Source: Candidatus Zixiibacteriota bacterium (GTDB lineage: Bacteria > Zixibacteria > MSB-5A5 > GN15 > FEB-12). Taken from it: a DNA stretch of 64,000 bases. The notes under the pieces were generated by a model. That model was not told the DNA's origin. It worked only from the letters and a program-made list of their open reading frames with translations, and searched no databases. Positions 18,431 through 27,598 of the stretch are shown here, piece by piece; the first letter of the stretch is position 1, and each line of letters begins with the position of its first letter. The DNA is taken from positions 491,450-555,449 of the forward strand of contig JAGNLV010000001.1 of NCBI GenBank assembly GCA_017999435.1, given 5' to 3'. The position numbers and the translations under genes were made by a program.

Positions 18431-21400
18431 TTAATTCACCACTACTACTTTGCCGAACGTCTCCACCGCCGCCCCGCCCCGCGGGTAGGCCGTGGCCTTG
18501 TATACGTACACGCCGGTGGCCACCCGGTCCCCGGCAAAATCGGTCCCATACCATTCTATATCGTCATAGTAGCCCGGATCTGTCGGGAACTCCTCATGCA
18601 CCCAAATCCGCCGCCCCGCCAGGGTGAAAATCTCCAGGCAGACCCGCTCCACGGCCGTCGTCAACCGGTAGTAAAACCGGGTCCGCTCCCGCATCGGGTT
18701 GGGGTAGTTGAGCAGGTCGACCAGCGCCGGCCCCCCGGCCGCCGCCACCGTCGCCGTGAACGCCGCCGTCGCCGAATTGTTGGCGTTGTCCCACGCCTTG
18801 ATCTTGAACGTGTGCCGCCCCGGCGACAGCCCCGCCAGCGGGTACTCCAACTGCCCCCGCGTATAATCGTCCTGGTCGCAGGCAAACCGGTCCGTCAGGT
18901 CCGCCATCGTCTCCGACCGGTCGTCCAGCACCAGCGTAATGCCGTGCCCCAAACCGCCGGTGAGGTTGATCCCCGAGGAATCCGCCAGCGTCACCCGGAG
19001 AACGTCGTCCGTGGCCACCGTCCCGCCGTCGCTGAAACCAACCGAGTGGACAAACCCGTAGGCGATCTCCGGCCCGGTCTCGTCGCGGTGCGTCGTGTCC
19101 ACCGCCGCCGCAATCGAGAGCGAGTCGATCACCCCGACCCCGTCCGTCCCCGCCAGCTCGGCGTAGGTCATGATCTGCGCCCCCGTTCCGCCGTAGCCGA
19201 CATCGAGCGGCGTGACGAAGGCGAATTCGAATTCGCCGCTGCGGATCGTCGCCGTGCCCCGGTAGATCGCGGGGCCGGTCAGGCGGTAGGACACCACGTT
19301 CCCGCTCGCCAGCCGGTACTGCCGCTCGCGCTCCGAATCGTAGGCTTCGATGACGAGCCGGCCGTCGGCCGCCACCGGCCGTCCCTCCCGATCCAGCACC
19401 CGCCCGGCGATCGTCGACCGCCCCAGGGCCACGAGACTGTCGGGCGGATTGTCAAACGCGATCCGCAGCCTCGGCAGACCGAGCCGCACGAGGGGATCGC
19501 CGAAATACTCGTAACACCGGTCGTTGAGAATCTCGTAGGGTACGCTCCCCCCGTTGTACTGCCGCTCGAGTTTTCCCATGTACAGCGCCTCGGCGATCGT
19601 GAGACTGTCCGTAGTCAGGAGAAGGTCGAACACTTTCTGATTCAGGTCGGCGTTCTGCGTCGACCATACTTCGCGCATCGCCGAAATCACCGCGATGCCC
19701 CCGCCGTTCGGGTAGACGACCAGTTCCTCCGCCATCGCCTCGCGCGCCGGATCATCGAATGCCCCGATCGCGCACGAGGCCGCGAAAAACAGCGGCAGCC
19801 GGTCGGAGTTGCTCAGCCGGGGGATGTCGCGGTCCCGCCAGAACACGTGTTCGTGCGCCCACACGTCCGGGTTCCCGTGGCCGATGTAATCCACGACCAC
19901 CGCCCCCTCGTTGATCTGGCGCACAATCGCGTCGTTGGCCCCCGGCTTCTCCCGCCCGACCCGCGGAAAATCGTACAGATAGATCTTCTTCTGGTGGAGC
20001 GTCCGGGGCACGTGCCCCGCGAGCAGTTCCTCCGCCTGCTCCACGTGGAACGTCTCGCTCGTCTGATTGTCGGCGACCTCATCGTCGGCCACCACCGTAA
20101 TCACCGACCGCCACAGGCCGAGCGCCGCGCTGGTCTCGTAGCGGCGGCTCTTCTCCACGATCGTCGCGATCTCCCCCGCCGTCTGCACCGGCCAGCGCGC
20201 CACCATCATGTCCAGCCCGCGGTCCCCGACCAAAATGTAGCTCGTATCCGAATCGAGTATGCCGTACCGTCCGAAATAGACGTAGTTGTCGTCCGCCGCC
20301 GACCGGTCGTCCGGCCGGATATACGGCGGCACCACGTTCGGCACTCCCGTTCCCAGGGCATTGGTGTAGTCGAAACTGCCGTCCCCCGCCAGCAGCACCG
20401 TGTGCGGCGGCGGCGACGGATAGTTCTCGTAGGCGTACTTCAGGTAGTCCCGGATCGCGGTCGGATCGTACATCCCGAAGCTGAAATTCTCCATGATGTC
20501 CTCGACCGCGACCACCCGGCTTGAGATCCCCCGGCCGGCCGCCCGCTCCACGTACTCGGCCAGGGCCGGGACCAGTTGTCTCGAGGTCACGATGATCATG
20601 TCGGTCTGCTCGCCGATCGCGTACAGGTCGGCCGGGGTGCTCCGCTCGATTCCCAGGGGGCCGAAGGCGCCGGCCGTTTCGGCCAGGTAGAATCGGTTCG
20701 GTCCCTCGCCGGCCAGCGCCGCGGTGAAGGCAATCGTGCCCGCCGCGCGCGTGTACCCGGCCAGCCGCACCGGCCGGCCCGGGTCGTCCAGCCGGAGAAC
20801 CGCCAGGTCCCCGCTGAAATTATCGACCGCCTCCAGCCGCGCCGTCCCTTCGAACCCGCCGAGCGGCACGTCGAGCACCCCGCCCAGCGGCGCGAGGAAA
20901 CTCTGGTAGGTCAGCTCCACGTAGTCCAGGTAGGGGAGCACGCCGTCCGCCCCCCACATGGTGAGATTCACCGTGTTGAGCCCATCGGTGAGATTGTCCA
21001 CCCGGAAACTGCAGTGGAACTGGTTCTGGTAATTCGGGGCCGCGGCCGCGCCGTTGACCCGCGCCGTCACGTAGCCGATCTCCGGGGAGACGTCGGGATC
21101 GCGCGTCGAGGCCCGGCAGTACAGTTGCGCCGAGGTTCCGGGCGCCGGCCCGACGCTCGGCGCCGACAGTTGCACCGTCGGCCCGGTCGTCCAGTACCAG
21201 ATGTAGTAATCGTCGATCGCCCCGCCGGCGTCCTCCTTCAGCAGGTTGTCCTGCTCCAGATGCATTACCCGGGTGAAAGTCGTGATCGTGGTGTCCGCGG
21301 GCGCCGAGGGATCGACCGTCTCCGTGGCCATCCGCACCCCCTGCCCCTCCCGGACCGTCAGCCAGTACACATTCTTCGTCTCGTAGGGATTGTTTTCCCA

Positions 21401-22276
21401 GAACGGCGCGGTGGCCGGCGCGTAGACCCAGCGGTCCCCGGCGTCGGCGAAAAAGAGGATCGCGTCGGCCGCATCGAACCGCCCGTCCCCGCCGTCGTCG
21501 ACCGTGATCGCCGCCTGGCGGAACTCCGGCCGGGGCGTCGCGTTGTTCAGCGGCAGCCGCCGTCCCCCGGCGTTGAACAAACAGAGCGCGTCGGAGGCCA
21601 GCCCGCTCAGTTCCAGCCCCGCCTGCTGCAACTGGCTCCCCGTCACCCGGCACAGCCCGGTGCGGTTCACCGTGATTTTGTACCACGTCTCCCCCGCGGC
21701 AAACGGTCCCGGAGCGGCCGCCTTCGTCTTCAGCGCCTCGGGCGCCGGCCAGGTGCGGAACTCCCGGTAATTGACCACCCGCTCCCCGAACACCCGGTCG
21801 AACCACGGATCCCGGGGCGCCGCCCCCTCCATCAGCCCGCCCCGGAAAGTGAGGCGCACATCGATCGAATCGGCACATCCCCCGTCGGGCCCGGCCGGGT
21901 TCACCCGCACCGTCACCATCTGCCGCCCGCGTACCGTGAACGGTTCCGACACCTCAACCAGCGGCCGCGCCTGCCTCGACATCTTCCGCCCGTCCGTAAG
22001 GCGCACCGGGCGAACTGACCGGCTGTGCGCGTCCGCGGATGCCAACTCCACCTCCGCCCCGAACGGTACCCCAACCATCAACAGCCGGTAGTACCCGGGC
22101 AGGGAATCCGCCTCCACGGCCGACTCCAGCCGTTCCGGATCGACCGTCACCACCGCATGGAGCCCGGTCCGGTCCGAATAGACCAGATTGACGCCGTCGG
22201 CCGAGGCCGCGACGGGCAGACTCAAAATGAGGGCAAACGTGCTCAGGAGGAGCAATCTATACAGCCGAATGTCCAT
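18431..22276 (-). CDS. porU: C25 gingipain-family cysteine peptidase, PorU-like
   Basis: 1281 residues from the ATG at 22276 (signal peptide MDIRLYRLLLLSTFALILSL); the frame extends to a GTG at 22315 without improving it. The C25 catalytic dyad is visible: His800 in IGHGNP and Cys835 in AASCAIGAFDD. Upstream, residues about 595-790 form the C25 N-subdomain (DMIIVTSRQL, LLAGDGSFDY). The last ~95 residues (NYPNPMRERTRFYY, then GVYVYKATAY) are a FlgD-like/T9SS-type domain. PorU is the T9SS sortase that removes C-terminal signals and attaches cargo to the surface. Its place as first gene before a PorV-like and a CTD-bearing protease supports that role, but a cargo peptidase of the same family cannot be excluded. 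Confidence 0.85.
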   Translation of the reverse strand: MDIRLYRLLLLSTFALILSLPVAASADGVNLVYSDRTGLHAVVTVDPERLESAVEADSLPGYYRLLMVGVPFGAEVELASADAHSRSVRPVRLTDGRKMSRQARPLVEVSEPFTVRGRQMVTVRVNPAGPDGGCADSIDVRLTFRGGLMEGAAPRDPWFDRVFGERVVNYREFRTWPAPEALKTKAAAPGPFAAGETWYKITVNRTGLCRVTGSQLQQAGLELSGLASDALCLFNAGGRRLPLNNATPRPEFRQAAITVDDGGDGRFDAADAILFFADAGDRWVYAPATAPFWENNPYETKNVYWLTVREGQGVRMATETVDPSAPADTTITTFTRVMHLEQDNLLKEDAGGAIDDYYIWYWTTGPTVQLSAPSVGPAPGTSAQLYCRASTRDPDVSPEIGYVTARVNGAAAAPNYQNQFHCSFRVDNLTDGLNTVNLTMWGADGVLPYLDYVELTYQSFLAPLGGVLDVPLGGFEGTARLEAVDNFSGDLAVLRLDDPGRPVRLAGYTRAAGTIAFTAALAGEGPNRFYLAETAGAFGPLGIERSTPADLYAIGEQTDMIIVTSRQLVPALAEYVERAAGRGISSRVVAVEDIMENFSFGMYDPTAIRDYLKYAYENYPSPPPHTVLLAGDGSFDYTNALGTGVPNVVPPYIRPDDRSAADDNYVYFGRYGILDSDTSYILVGDRGLDMMVARWPVQTAGEIATIVEKSRRYETSAALGLWRSVITVVADDEVADNQTSETFHVEQAEELLAGHVPRTLHQKKIYLYDFPRVGREKPGANDAIVRQINEGAVVVDYIGHGNPDVWAHEHVFWRDRDIPRLSNSDRLPLFFAASCAIGAFDDPAREAMAEELVVYPNGGGIAVISAMREVWSTQNADLNQKVFDLLLTTDSLTIAEALYMGKLERQYNGGSVPYEILNDRCYEYFGDPLVRLGLPRLRIAFDNPPDSLVALGRSTIAGRVLDREGRPVAADGRLVIEAYDSERERQYRLASGNVVSYRLTGPAIYRGTATIRSGEFEFAFVTPLDVGYGGTGAQIMTYAELAGTDGVGVIDSLSIAAAVDTTHRDETGPEIAYGFVHSVGFSDGGTVATDDVLRVTLADSSGINLTGGLGHGITLVLDDRSETMADLTDRFACDQDDYTRGQLEYPLAGLSPGRHTFKIKAWDNANNSATAAFTATVAAAGGPALVDLLNYPNPMRERTRFYYRLTTAVERVCLEIFTLAGRRIWVHEEFPTDPGYYDDIEWYGTDFAGDRVATGVYVYKATAYPRGGAAVETFGKVVVVN

Positions 22277-22650
22277 AGCCAACCGGGCGTACACCCGGCC
22301 CTGGAACCGAAGCACTTCGAACTACGGTCTGCGGGCCTTAACGCAATTGCACCGATCCAAATTGAGTTAACTTAAACCTTCAGTAACCGTAGGTCGATAG
22401 TCGCTCCTCCACAGCTGTATAAATCGTTTAAGGATAGAAAGTTCCCTAATACATGTCAAGCGCTATCGGCGCTCTTTCTGCGCTTTGCTTACGCAAGACC
22501 TCGGCCAATAAAGATCCTCATCACCATATCCTGCACTAAGTGCTTAAGGCCAAACACGATAACCCGCCCCTGGTCCCGGCCGCCGTCGCGCCCGGCGTGC
22601 CGGAAACCGTGAAATCTCCTGCACATTTGCTGCTCCCGGCATCCACTCTC
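22277..22650. other. AT-richer intergenic region
   Basis: About 370 bases without a convincing gene. It holds the promoter at 22431-22459, the peptidase leader, and the 3' end of the tryptophanase-lipoprotein unit. Base composition is visibly more AT-rich than its surroundings. No clear terminator hairpin with a T-run was found. Confidence 0.6.
22431..22459 (-). promoter_or_regulatory. Promoter of the secretion operon
   Basis: TTGACA (22459-22454), 17-nt spacer, TATCCT (22436-22431) on the minus strand. The -35 is a perfect sigma-70 consensus. Expected start near 22424 leaves a leader of about 150 nt before the C25 peptidase ATG at 22276. Confidence 0.7.
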
Positions 22651-23247
22651 TCACGGCTGCCGGCTCAGTTCGCGCGCCAGTTCCTCGCTCAGTTTCCGCG
22701 TCGCGGCTTCCATCCGGTCGATCTCCGCGACATATGTCTCGGCGTCCGCCTGCGGCAGAAACACCGCGCTGTACACATCGTAGTAGTGCCGCACGAACTC
22801 CTCGAACAACCCGATCAGCCCGCTGTCGAACCGGCTGGAGTCCCGCACCCACTCCCAGCCGTATTCGAGGTTGTCCTCCCAGGCCTGAAGGATGGGGCGG
22901 TCCTTGGCGATCGAGTTGTCGATCACCCGGCGGAATTCCTCCGCCGGGATCACCTGCCCGCGCCCCCGGTTGCCGTCGCGCCACTCGCCGGCGAACTGCC
23001 GCCCCACGAGAATGAGCCGCGCCGATGTCGAATCGAGGTGGGTCTTGAGCAGATCGGCCCGGCGCAGCCGGTCCGCCTGATCGAACGTCTGGGCCCAGGT
23101 CCGCCGCAGCGCGCTCGCCTGCGACTCGCTGCGCGCCGTCTCTTCCTCCGGCGTGGCCCCGGTCTCAATCCGGACCGCGCCACAACCCGCCGCCGTCACC
23201 GCCAGCACTGTGAGTATCGCCGCCAGGAGGCCCTGCCGTCTGCTCAT
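22651..23247 (-). CDS. Hypothetical lipoprotein coupled to tnaA
   Basis: 198 residues. Signal peptide with lipobox VTAAGC (Cys22), then a largely helical, charged domain (RRTWAQTFDQADRLRRADLL, later EIDRMEAATRKLSEELAREL). No family recognised. The ATG overlaps the tryptophanase stop (ATGA), so translation is coupled. No enzyme motif is visible; an envelope-anchored helical protein is all that can be said. Confidence 0.75.
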   Translation of the reverse strand: MSRRQGLLAAILTVLAVTAAGCGAVRIETGATPEEETARSESQASALRRTWAQTFDQADRLRRADLLKTHLDSTSARLILVGRQFAGEWRDGNRGRGQVIPAEEFRRVIDNSIAKDRPILQAWEDNLEYGWEWVRDSSRFDSGLIGLFEEFVRHYYDVYSAVFLPQADAETYVAEIDRMEAATRKLSEELARELSRQP

Positions 23248-24653
23248 TCGCGCCGGCTCCGCGCCTCCTCCGGCGTCAGCGGGGCCAGATCGCAGGTGAA
23301 GTGGCGCAGGAATCGCGGCTGCCGGACAACCTTCATCCCCACCAGTTGGTCTTTCCGTCCCGCGATCCGCGCCGCCACGTCGGCAATGTACTCATACTGC
23401 GTATTCGTGTACACCCGCCGCGGCATCGCCAGCCGCACCAGTTCTTTCGGCGCCATTGTCACTTTCCCCGTCTCCGGGTCGACATCGCTGAACATCAGCG
23501 ACCCGATCTCCACCACCCGCACCCCCCCTTCCCGGTAGAACTCGACTGCCAGCGTCTGCCCGGGGAACTGCCCCGCGGGAATGTGCGGCAGGAACGCCCC
23601 CGCATCGACAAACACCGCGTGCCCGCCGGCCGGCTCGACAATCGGCATCCCCGCCTCTTTCAGCAGCTCCCCGAAATACTCCGCCTGCCCCACCCGGTAG
23701 TCCAGGTAGTCGAAATCCATGACTTCCTCCAGCCCGACCGCCAGCACGTCCAGGTCGCGGCCCGCCAGCCCCCCGTAGGTCGGGAATCCCTCGACGATGA
23801 TCATCAGCTCGGTGATCCGCCGGTAGAGGTCTTCATCGTCCAGCGTGATGAATCCGCCGATATTCGCCAGCGCGTCCTTCTTGGCCGACATGAGCGCCCC
23901 GTCAACGTAGCTGAACATCTCCGCGACAATCTCCCGGATCGGCTTCTGCGCGTACCCCGGTTCGCGCCGCTTGATGAAATAGGCATTTTCGGCGAACCGC
24001 GCGCAGTCGAAATACAGCGGAATCCGGTGCTCCCGGCACACCTGGGCCGCCGCCCGGATGTTCGCCATCGACACCGGCTGTCCCCCCACCGAGTTGTTCG
24101 TCACCGTCAGCATCACCATCGTGATCCGGTCCCGCCCCCGCTCGCGGATAAACTGCTCCAGGCGCGGCACGTCCATGTTCCCCTTGAACGGCGCGGCCTC
24201 GTCGAGCGATGCCTCCCGGCAGGGCAGATCGATCGGGATCCCCCCCTTGTGGAGCGTGTTCGCCCGGGTCGTGTCGAAATGCGTGTTGTTGATGATGTAC
24301 TTGCCCCGCTCCGCGACCGTGGAGAACATCAGGTTCTCCGCGGCCCGCCCCTGGTGGCAGGGGATAACAAACCGCTTGCCGAAAATCTCCCGCACCGCCC
24401 GCTCGAACCGGCGGAACGAGGTCGCCCCCGCGTACGACTCGTCGCCCATCATGAGCGCCGCCCACTGGCGGTTCGACATCGCCGCCGTCCCCGAATCGGT
24501 CAGGAGGTCGATGTAGATGTCGGCCGCGTCGATCTTGAAAACGTTGTAGTGGGCCTCGACGACTCTGCGCTCGCGCTCCGGCCGGCTCAGCAGCCGCACC
24601 GGCTCCACCGACTTGATGCGGAACGGCTCGACCGGCGGATGGTCCTTGGCCAT
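23244..24653 (-). CDS. tnaA: Tryptophanase (tryptophan indole-lyase)
   Basis: 469 residues from the ATG at 24653, preceded by AAAGGAGAAGGCC; the frame upstream lacks similarity. PLP-dependent beta-eliminating lyase: L-tryptophan to indole, pyruvate and ammonia. The PLP-lysine motif MSAKKD places the Schiff-base Lys at 259. At the position that distinguishes tyrosine phenol-lyase (Arg381, context MERG) from tryptophanase (Ile, context EIGS) this protein has Ile383 in VEIGS, favouring tryptophanase. Other family hallmarks: YAGATSF, HQGRAAE, TVTNNSVGGQPVSM, IPRRVYT-like MPRRVYTNTQ, and RFLRHFT near the end. No tnaC-like leader peptide or tnaB permease is seen beside it. Confidence 0.9.
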   Translation of the reverse strand: MAKDHPPVEPFRIKSVEPVRLLSRPERERRVVEAHYNVFKIDAADIYIDLLTDSGTAAMSNRQWAALMMGDESYAGATSFRRFERAVREIFGKRFVIPCHQGRAAENLMFSTVAERGKYIINNTHFDTTRANTLHKGGIPIDLPCREASLDEAAPFKGNMDVPRLEQFIRERGRDRITMVMLTVTNNSVGGQPVSMANIRAAAQVCREHRIPLYFDCARFAENAYFIKRREPGYAQKPIREIVAEMFSYVDGALMSAKKDALANIGGFITLDDEDLYRRITELMIIVEGFPTYGGLAGRDLDVLAVGLEEVMDFDYLDYRVGQAEYFGELLKEAGMPIVEPAGGHAVFVDAGAFLPHIPAGQFPGQTLAVEFYREGGVRVVEIGSLMFSDVDPETGKVTMAPKELVRLAMPRRVYTNTQYEYIADVAARIAGRKDQLVGMKVVRQPRFLRHFTCDLAPLTPEEARSRRE

Positions 24654-24793
24654 GGCCTTCTCCTTTGTTCTGGGTGAAAACTGCCGTGAACGATCCGGTG
24701 ACATGGTCGCCGTTAGGTCGCCCGCTTGACCCACCGCTGGTGGTAGTCCCGTCCCAGGTGGGGAACCCGATAGCCGAATCCGCGCATACGTGC

Positions 24794-25813
24794 CTACGCT
24801 CGCTTCAAAACGACCTCCGCGGCAATCCGCCCGGTGACAATCCCGCGCGCGTTGCGCACCGCGGGGTTCTCGTGCGGCCCTAAGAGCGGAAACCGCGTGA
24901 TATCGTCAATTAACCCCAACTGCCGGAAAATCGCAACACAAATGGCGCCCATCGCCCGCCAGCTCCCGTCGGCAATCTTGATCGCAATCCCCAGCGGCGG
25001 GTCGACCAGGCCGATCCCCTCGATTCCCTCCGCCCCGATCTTGCACACCATCCGCCCCGGAAACGAGCGCGCCAGGTCGAGGTCGATCCGCCCCTCCCCC
25101 GACACCATCTCGGGGTGGGCCAGCATGGCGTCCCGCACCCGCCGCAGCGCCCCCCGCAGCCCCTCCTCCGCCGCCTCCGTCGCCGCCAGCTTCTTGAATC
25201 CCAGCGCCAGGTTGTACAGCGGCAGCGGGTAGTTCGGCGCGCTGCACCCGTCGATCCCGGCCGGCATCTGCGCCTCGGGATACTCGCACACCTCGGCGAG
25301 CGCCCGGCGCACCAGCGCCTGTCCCTTCGCCGCCGGGTCGAGGTAGCGCTCCGGAGGATCGCCCAGAAATTTCGCCAGCGCGAGAAAGCCGGAGTGCTTC
25401 CCCGAACAATTGTGGCGCAGCGGGTCGCGCTCCTCCCCGTGCGCCGGGAACACCCGCGCCTGTTCCATCCCGATCGGCCAGTGCGCGCCACACTGCAGAT
25501 CGGCCGCCGTGAACCCCGCCCGCTCCAGGTTGCCCTTCACCGCTTCCCGGTGCGCGTCGCTCCCGTTGTGGGACCCGCACATGATCGCCAGCTGGCGCGG
25601 CTCAAACCCGTAGTGGTCGGCCGCCCCGGTCCTCAGCAGCGCGAGCGTCTGGAACGGCTTGATCGCTGACCTCGTCATACTCTTGACATAGGGATCCCCC
25701 GCGTACCAGACCAGCTCCCCCGCGGCGTCCACGACCGCCGCCGACCCGTAGTGGACCGCCTCTACCGCCGACCCGCGGTACACGCGGGCCAGCACCGCCG
25801 TTTCCGGTATCAT
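24794..25813 (-). CDS. L-asparaginase, Rhizobium etli AnsA type
   Basis: 339 residues, PF06089-type (asparaginase II), unrelated to the classical E. coli enzymes. Catalytic Ser-x-x-Lys is seen as SAIK (residues about 49-52) in TRSAIKPFQ. The zinc-site residues described for the R. etli ReAV enzyme have counterparts: Cys and Lys in NCSGKH (about 134-139) and Asp-Gly-Cys in GIDGCSAPN (about 188). CGSHNGSDAH (about 79) is also family-typical. Reaction: L-asparagine to aspartate and ammonia, cytoplasmic. A GAGG Shine-Dalgarno precedes the ATG. It lies between tryptophanase and citrate lyase alpha on the same strand, suggesting an amino-acid/citrate catabolic cluster. Confidence 0.92.
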   Translation of the reverse strand: MIPETAVLARVYRGSAVEAVHYGSAAVVDAAGELVWYAGDPYVKSMTRSAIKPFQTLALLRTGAADHYGFEPRQLAIMCGSHNGSDAHREAVKGNLERAGFTAADLQCGAHWPIGMEQARVFPAHGEERDPLRHNCSGKHSGFLALAKFLGDPPERYLDPAAKGQALVRRALAEVCEYPEAQMPAGIDGCSAPNYPLPLYNLALGFKKLAATEAAEEGLRGALRRVRDAMLAHPEMVSGEGRIDLDLARSFPGRMVCKIGAEGIEGIGLVDPPLGIAIKIADGSWRAMGAICVAIFRQLGLIDDITRFPLLGPHENPAVRNARGIVTGRIAAEVVLKRA

Positions 25814-25843
25814 CGCCGCCTCACTTTGGCCTCGTCCCCGCCG

Positions 25844-27406
25844 CTACTTGCCGGCCTTTCTCACCACGTCGAGCAGCGTTCCGTCCCGCCACTCGATAAT
25901 GTGGACGACTTCCCCGGTCGCCGGCGGCGTCGGCGGGATCGTGCCGAACTCGCGCGCTTTCTTTTCCGAGAGGGCGCGAAGTTCCTCGATCGAGACGAGC
26001 TTCACTCCGTGCCGTTTTCCCTCGGCGAGAATGGCCTCTTTGCAGCGGCTTGAGCCGGCCGGGTTGACGGCCGCGTACTCCTCCGTCACCACCACGTCGA
26101 CCACCTCGCCGGGCGTGGTCCTGGTGTAGACGCGGTCGACCACTTTCGGGAACCCCTTGCCGTCCTTGCCGGTTGCCAGCGGCATGAAGATGATCGTGAG
26201 AGCCGCCCCGGCCGCGACATCCTGTCCGCCGCCGATCCCGCCGATAATCCGCCCCCCCGCGCAGACGGTGTTGAGGTTGAACTCCAGGTCCACTTCCAGC
26301 GCCGACAGCACCGCGAGGTCGAGCAGGTTGACCGCCGCCTCCTTGTTGGCCACCGAGGCGTAGTAGGCGGTCGTGATCTCGTGGTGCCGCGGGTGGGTGA
26401 GCATCGAGGCGAACATCCGCGGGCTCGGCTCGAACAACTGCCCGTGCATCAATTGGTAGAGCGTCCCCTCCTCCAGCATGTCCACGTGGAGCGAGGTCAC
26501 CCCGCCGATCGAGAAATTCGCCCGCACTTTCATTTCCTTGAGCATGGCGCGGATATTCTCCAGCACCAGCAGCCCCGCCCCCGACCCGACCTGGAAGCTG
26601 AAATCATCTTTCACCACGCCGGCGGCCCGGATCACCCGCGTGATATTCTCCCCCACCTGGGCGTTGAACGGGTTCGTGCGCGCCTTGTTCATGTCGAGCG
26701 TCCCCGAGCCGATCCCCTCGTTGAGCCCCGGATCGTCCACCGGCACCACGAAATCCACCTGCTCCATCGAAACCGGCGCCGGCAGCACGGCCGTCTCCGA
26801 CACCGTCCCCGCCAGGAGACAGACATACTCGGCGTACTCGGCGTCGGCGTCGAACAACCCCACCGGCCCGCACAGATGCTCGGGTTTCCCCATAAGCCCG
26901 TTGGCGTTCCCCCAGCGGTCGGCGATCGGCACCGGACCGAAAGCCGCCCGCACCGTCACCTCCCCGGTCTGCAGCTTCCGCACCCGGTCGCCGTGCGAAA
27001 ACCCGACCCCCACCCAGGGCAGCAGCTCCCCGGCCGTCACATATTGCCCGAATTTCCGGTAAACGTTCCCGTAGATCCCCCCGATCACGCCCGCCCGCAC
27101 CGCCTCGATCAGCCACGGGTCGACATGATCGAAAAACGCGTTCCCATAGATCCGGATATCCCGCTTCCCGTGCCGCCGCAGCGCCTCGACCACCAACCGA
27201 AGACCCTTGTCGCCGGTCCGGTAGTAGTGGGGATAGGAGATCGTGTCGCCGTCCCGAATCACCTCCATCACCGCATCCAGCGTCGTGACCTTGTCGCGCC
27301 GGTGCGGGATCGTCCTGACATGGCGCCGTCCGGTGAACCGCTCGTCGTATGTCCGCTGGGGAAACGCCCCTTCAAAGGGCTGGTATTCTCTGCCGTTGAA
27401 CTTCAT
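25844..27406 (-). CDS. citF: Citrate lyase alpha subunit (citrate:acetyl-ACP transferase)
   Basis: 520 residues from ATG 27406 (GGAG nine nt upstream), about the usual CitF size. Recognisable stretches: DGDTISYPHYYRTGDKG (about 53), NEGIGSGTLDMNKARTNP (about 241), the coenzyme-A-transferase-like VGSGAGLLVLENI and the C-terminal VNPAGSSRC. CitF exchanges citrate for acetate on the acyl carrier subunit during anaerobic citrate cleavage. The carrier (citD), lyase (citE) and accessory genes (citC, citX, citG) are not next to it. It has its own promoter at 27447-27475. Confidence 0.88.
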   Translation of the reverse strand: MKFNGREYQPFEGAFPQRTYDERFTGRRHVRTIPHRRDKVTTLDAVMEVIRDGDTISYPHYYRTGDKGLRLVVEALRRHGKRDIRIYGNAFFDHVDPWLIEAVRAGVIGGIYGNVYRKFGQYVTAGELLPWVGVGFSHGDRVRKLQTGEVTVRAAFGPVPIADRWGNANGLMGKPEHLCGPVGLFDADAEYAEYVCLLAGTVSETAVLPAPVSMEQVDFVVPVDDPGLNEGIGSGTLDMNKARTNPFNAQVGENITRVIRAAGVVKDDFSFQVGSGAGLLVLENIRAMLKEMKVRANFSIGGVTSLHVDMLEEGTLYQLMHGQLFEPSPRMFASMLTHPRHHEITTAYYASVANKEAAVNLLDLAVLSALEVDLEFNLNTVCAGGRIIGGIGGGQDVAAGAALTIIFMPLATGKDGKGFPKVVDRVYTRTTPGEVVDVVVTEEYAAVNPAGSSRCKEAILAEGKRHGVKLVSIEELRALSEKKAREFGTIPPTPPATGEVVHIIEWRDGTLLDVVRKAGK

Positions 27407-27446
27407 GATTCTCTCCTCAGGTCGAACCTCATTGCACGTTGCTGCA

Positions 27447-27475
27447 AGGGTAACGCGGGGAACGCGAAAAGTCAA
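27447..27475 (-). promoter_or_regulatory. Promoter of citF
   Basis: TTGACT (27475-27470), 17-nt spacer, TACCCT (27452-27447). The expected start near 27440 gives a leader of about 34 nt carrying the GAGGAGAG Shine-Dalgarno. Confidence 0.6.
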
Positions 27476-27598
27476 CTGGCGCCCCCCGTCGCCGCAGCGT
27501 ATTGTGAGTCGTGCCGGTCAGGTTCCGACAGGCTGCCCCGCGACCCGGAAAAACCCGGCCGCGAATGCCCGCACCAGCGTGCGCCGACAATAAACTCT

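Noticed and set aside
23244..24653. Tyrosine phenol-lyase
   Set aside because: The discriminating Arg (MERG) is Ile in VEIGS, as in tryptophanase.
26381..27598. Long N-terminal extension of the ABC-F gene
   Set aside because: It is antisense to citF; the ABC-F family starts at 27599.
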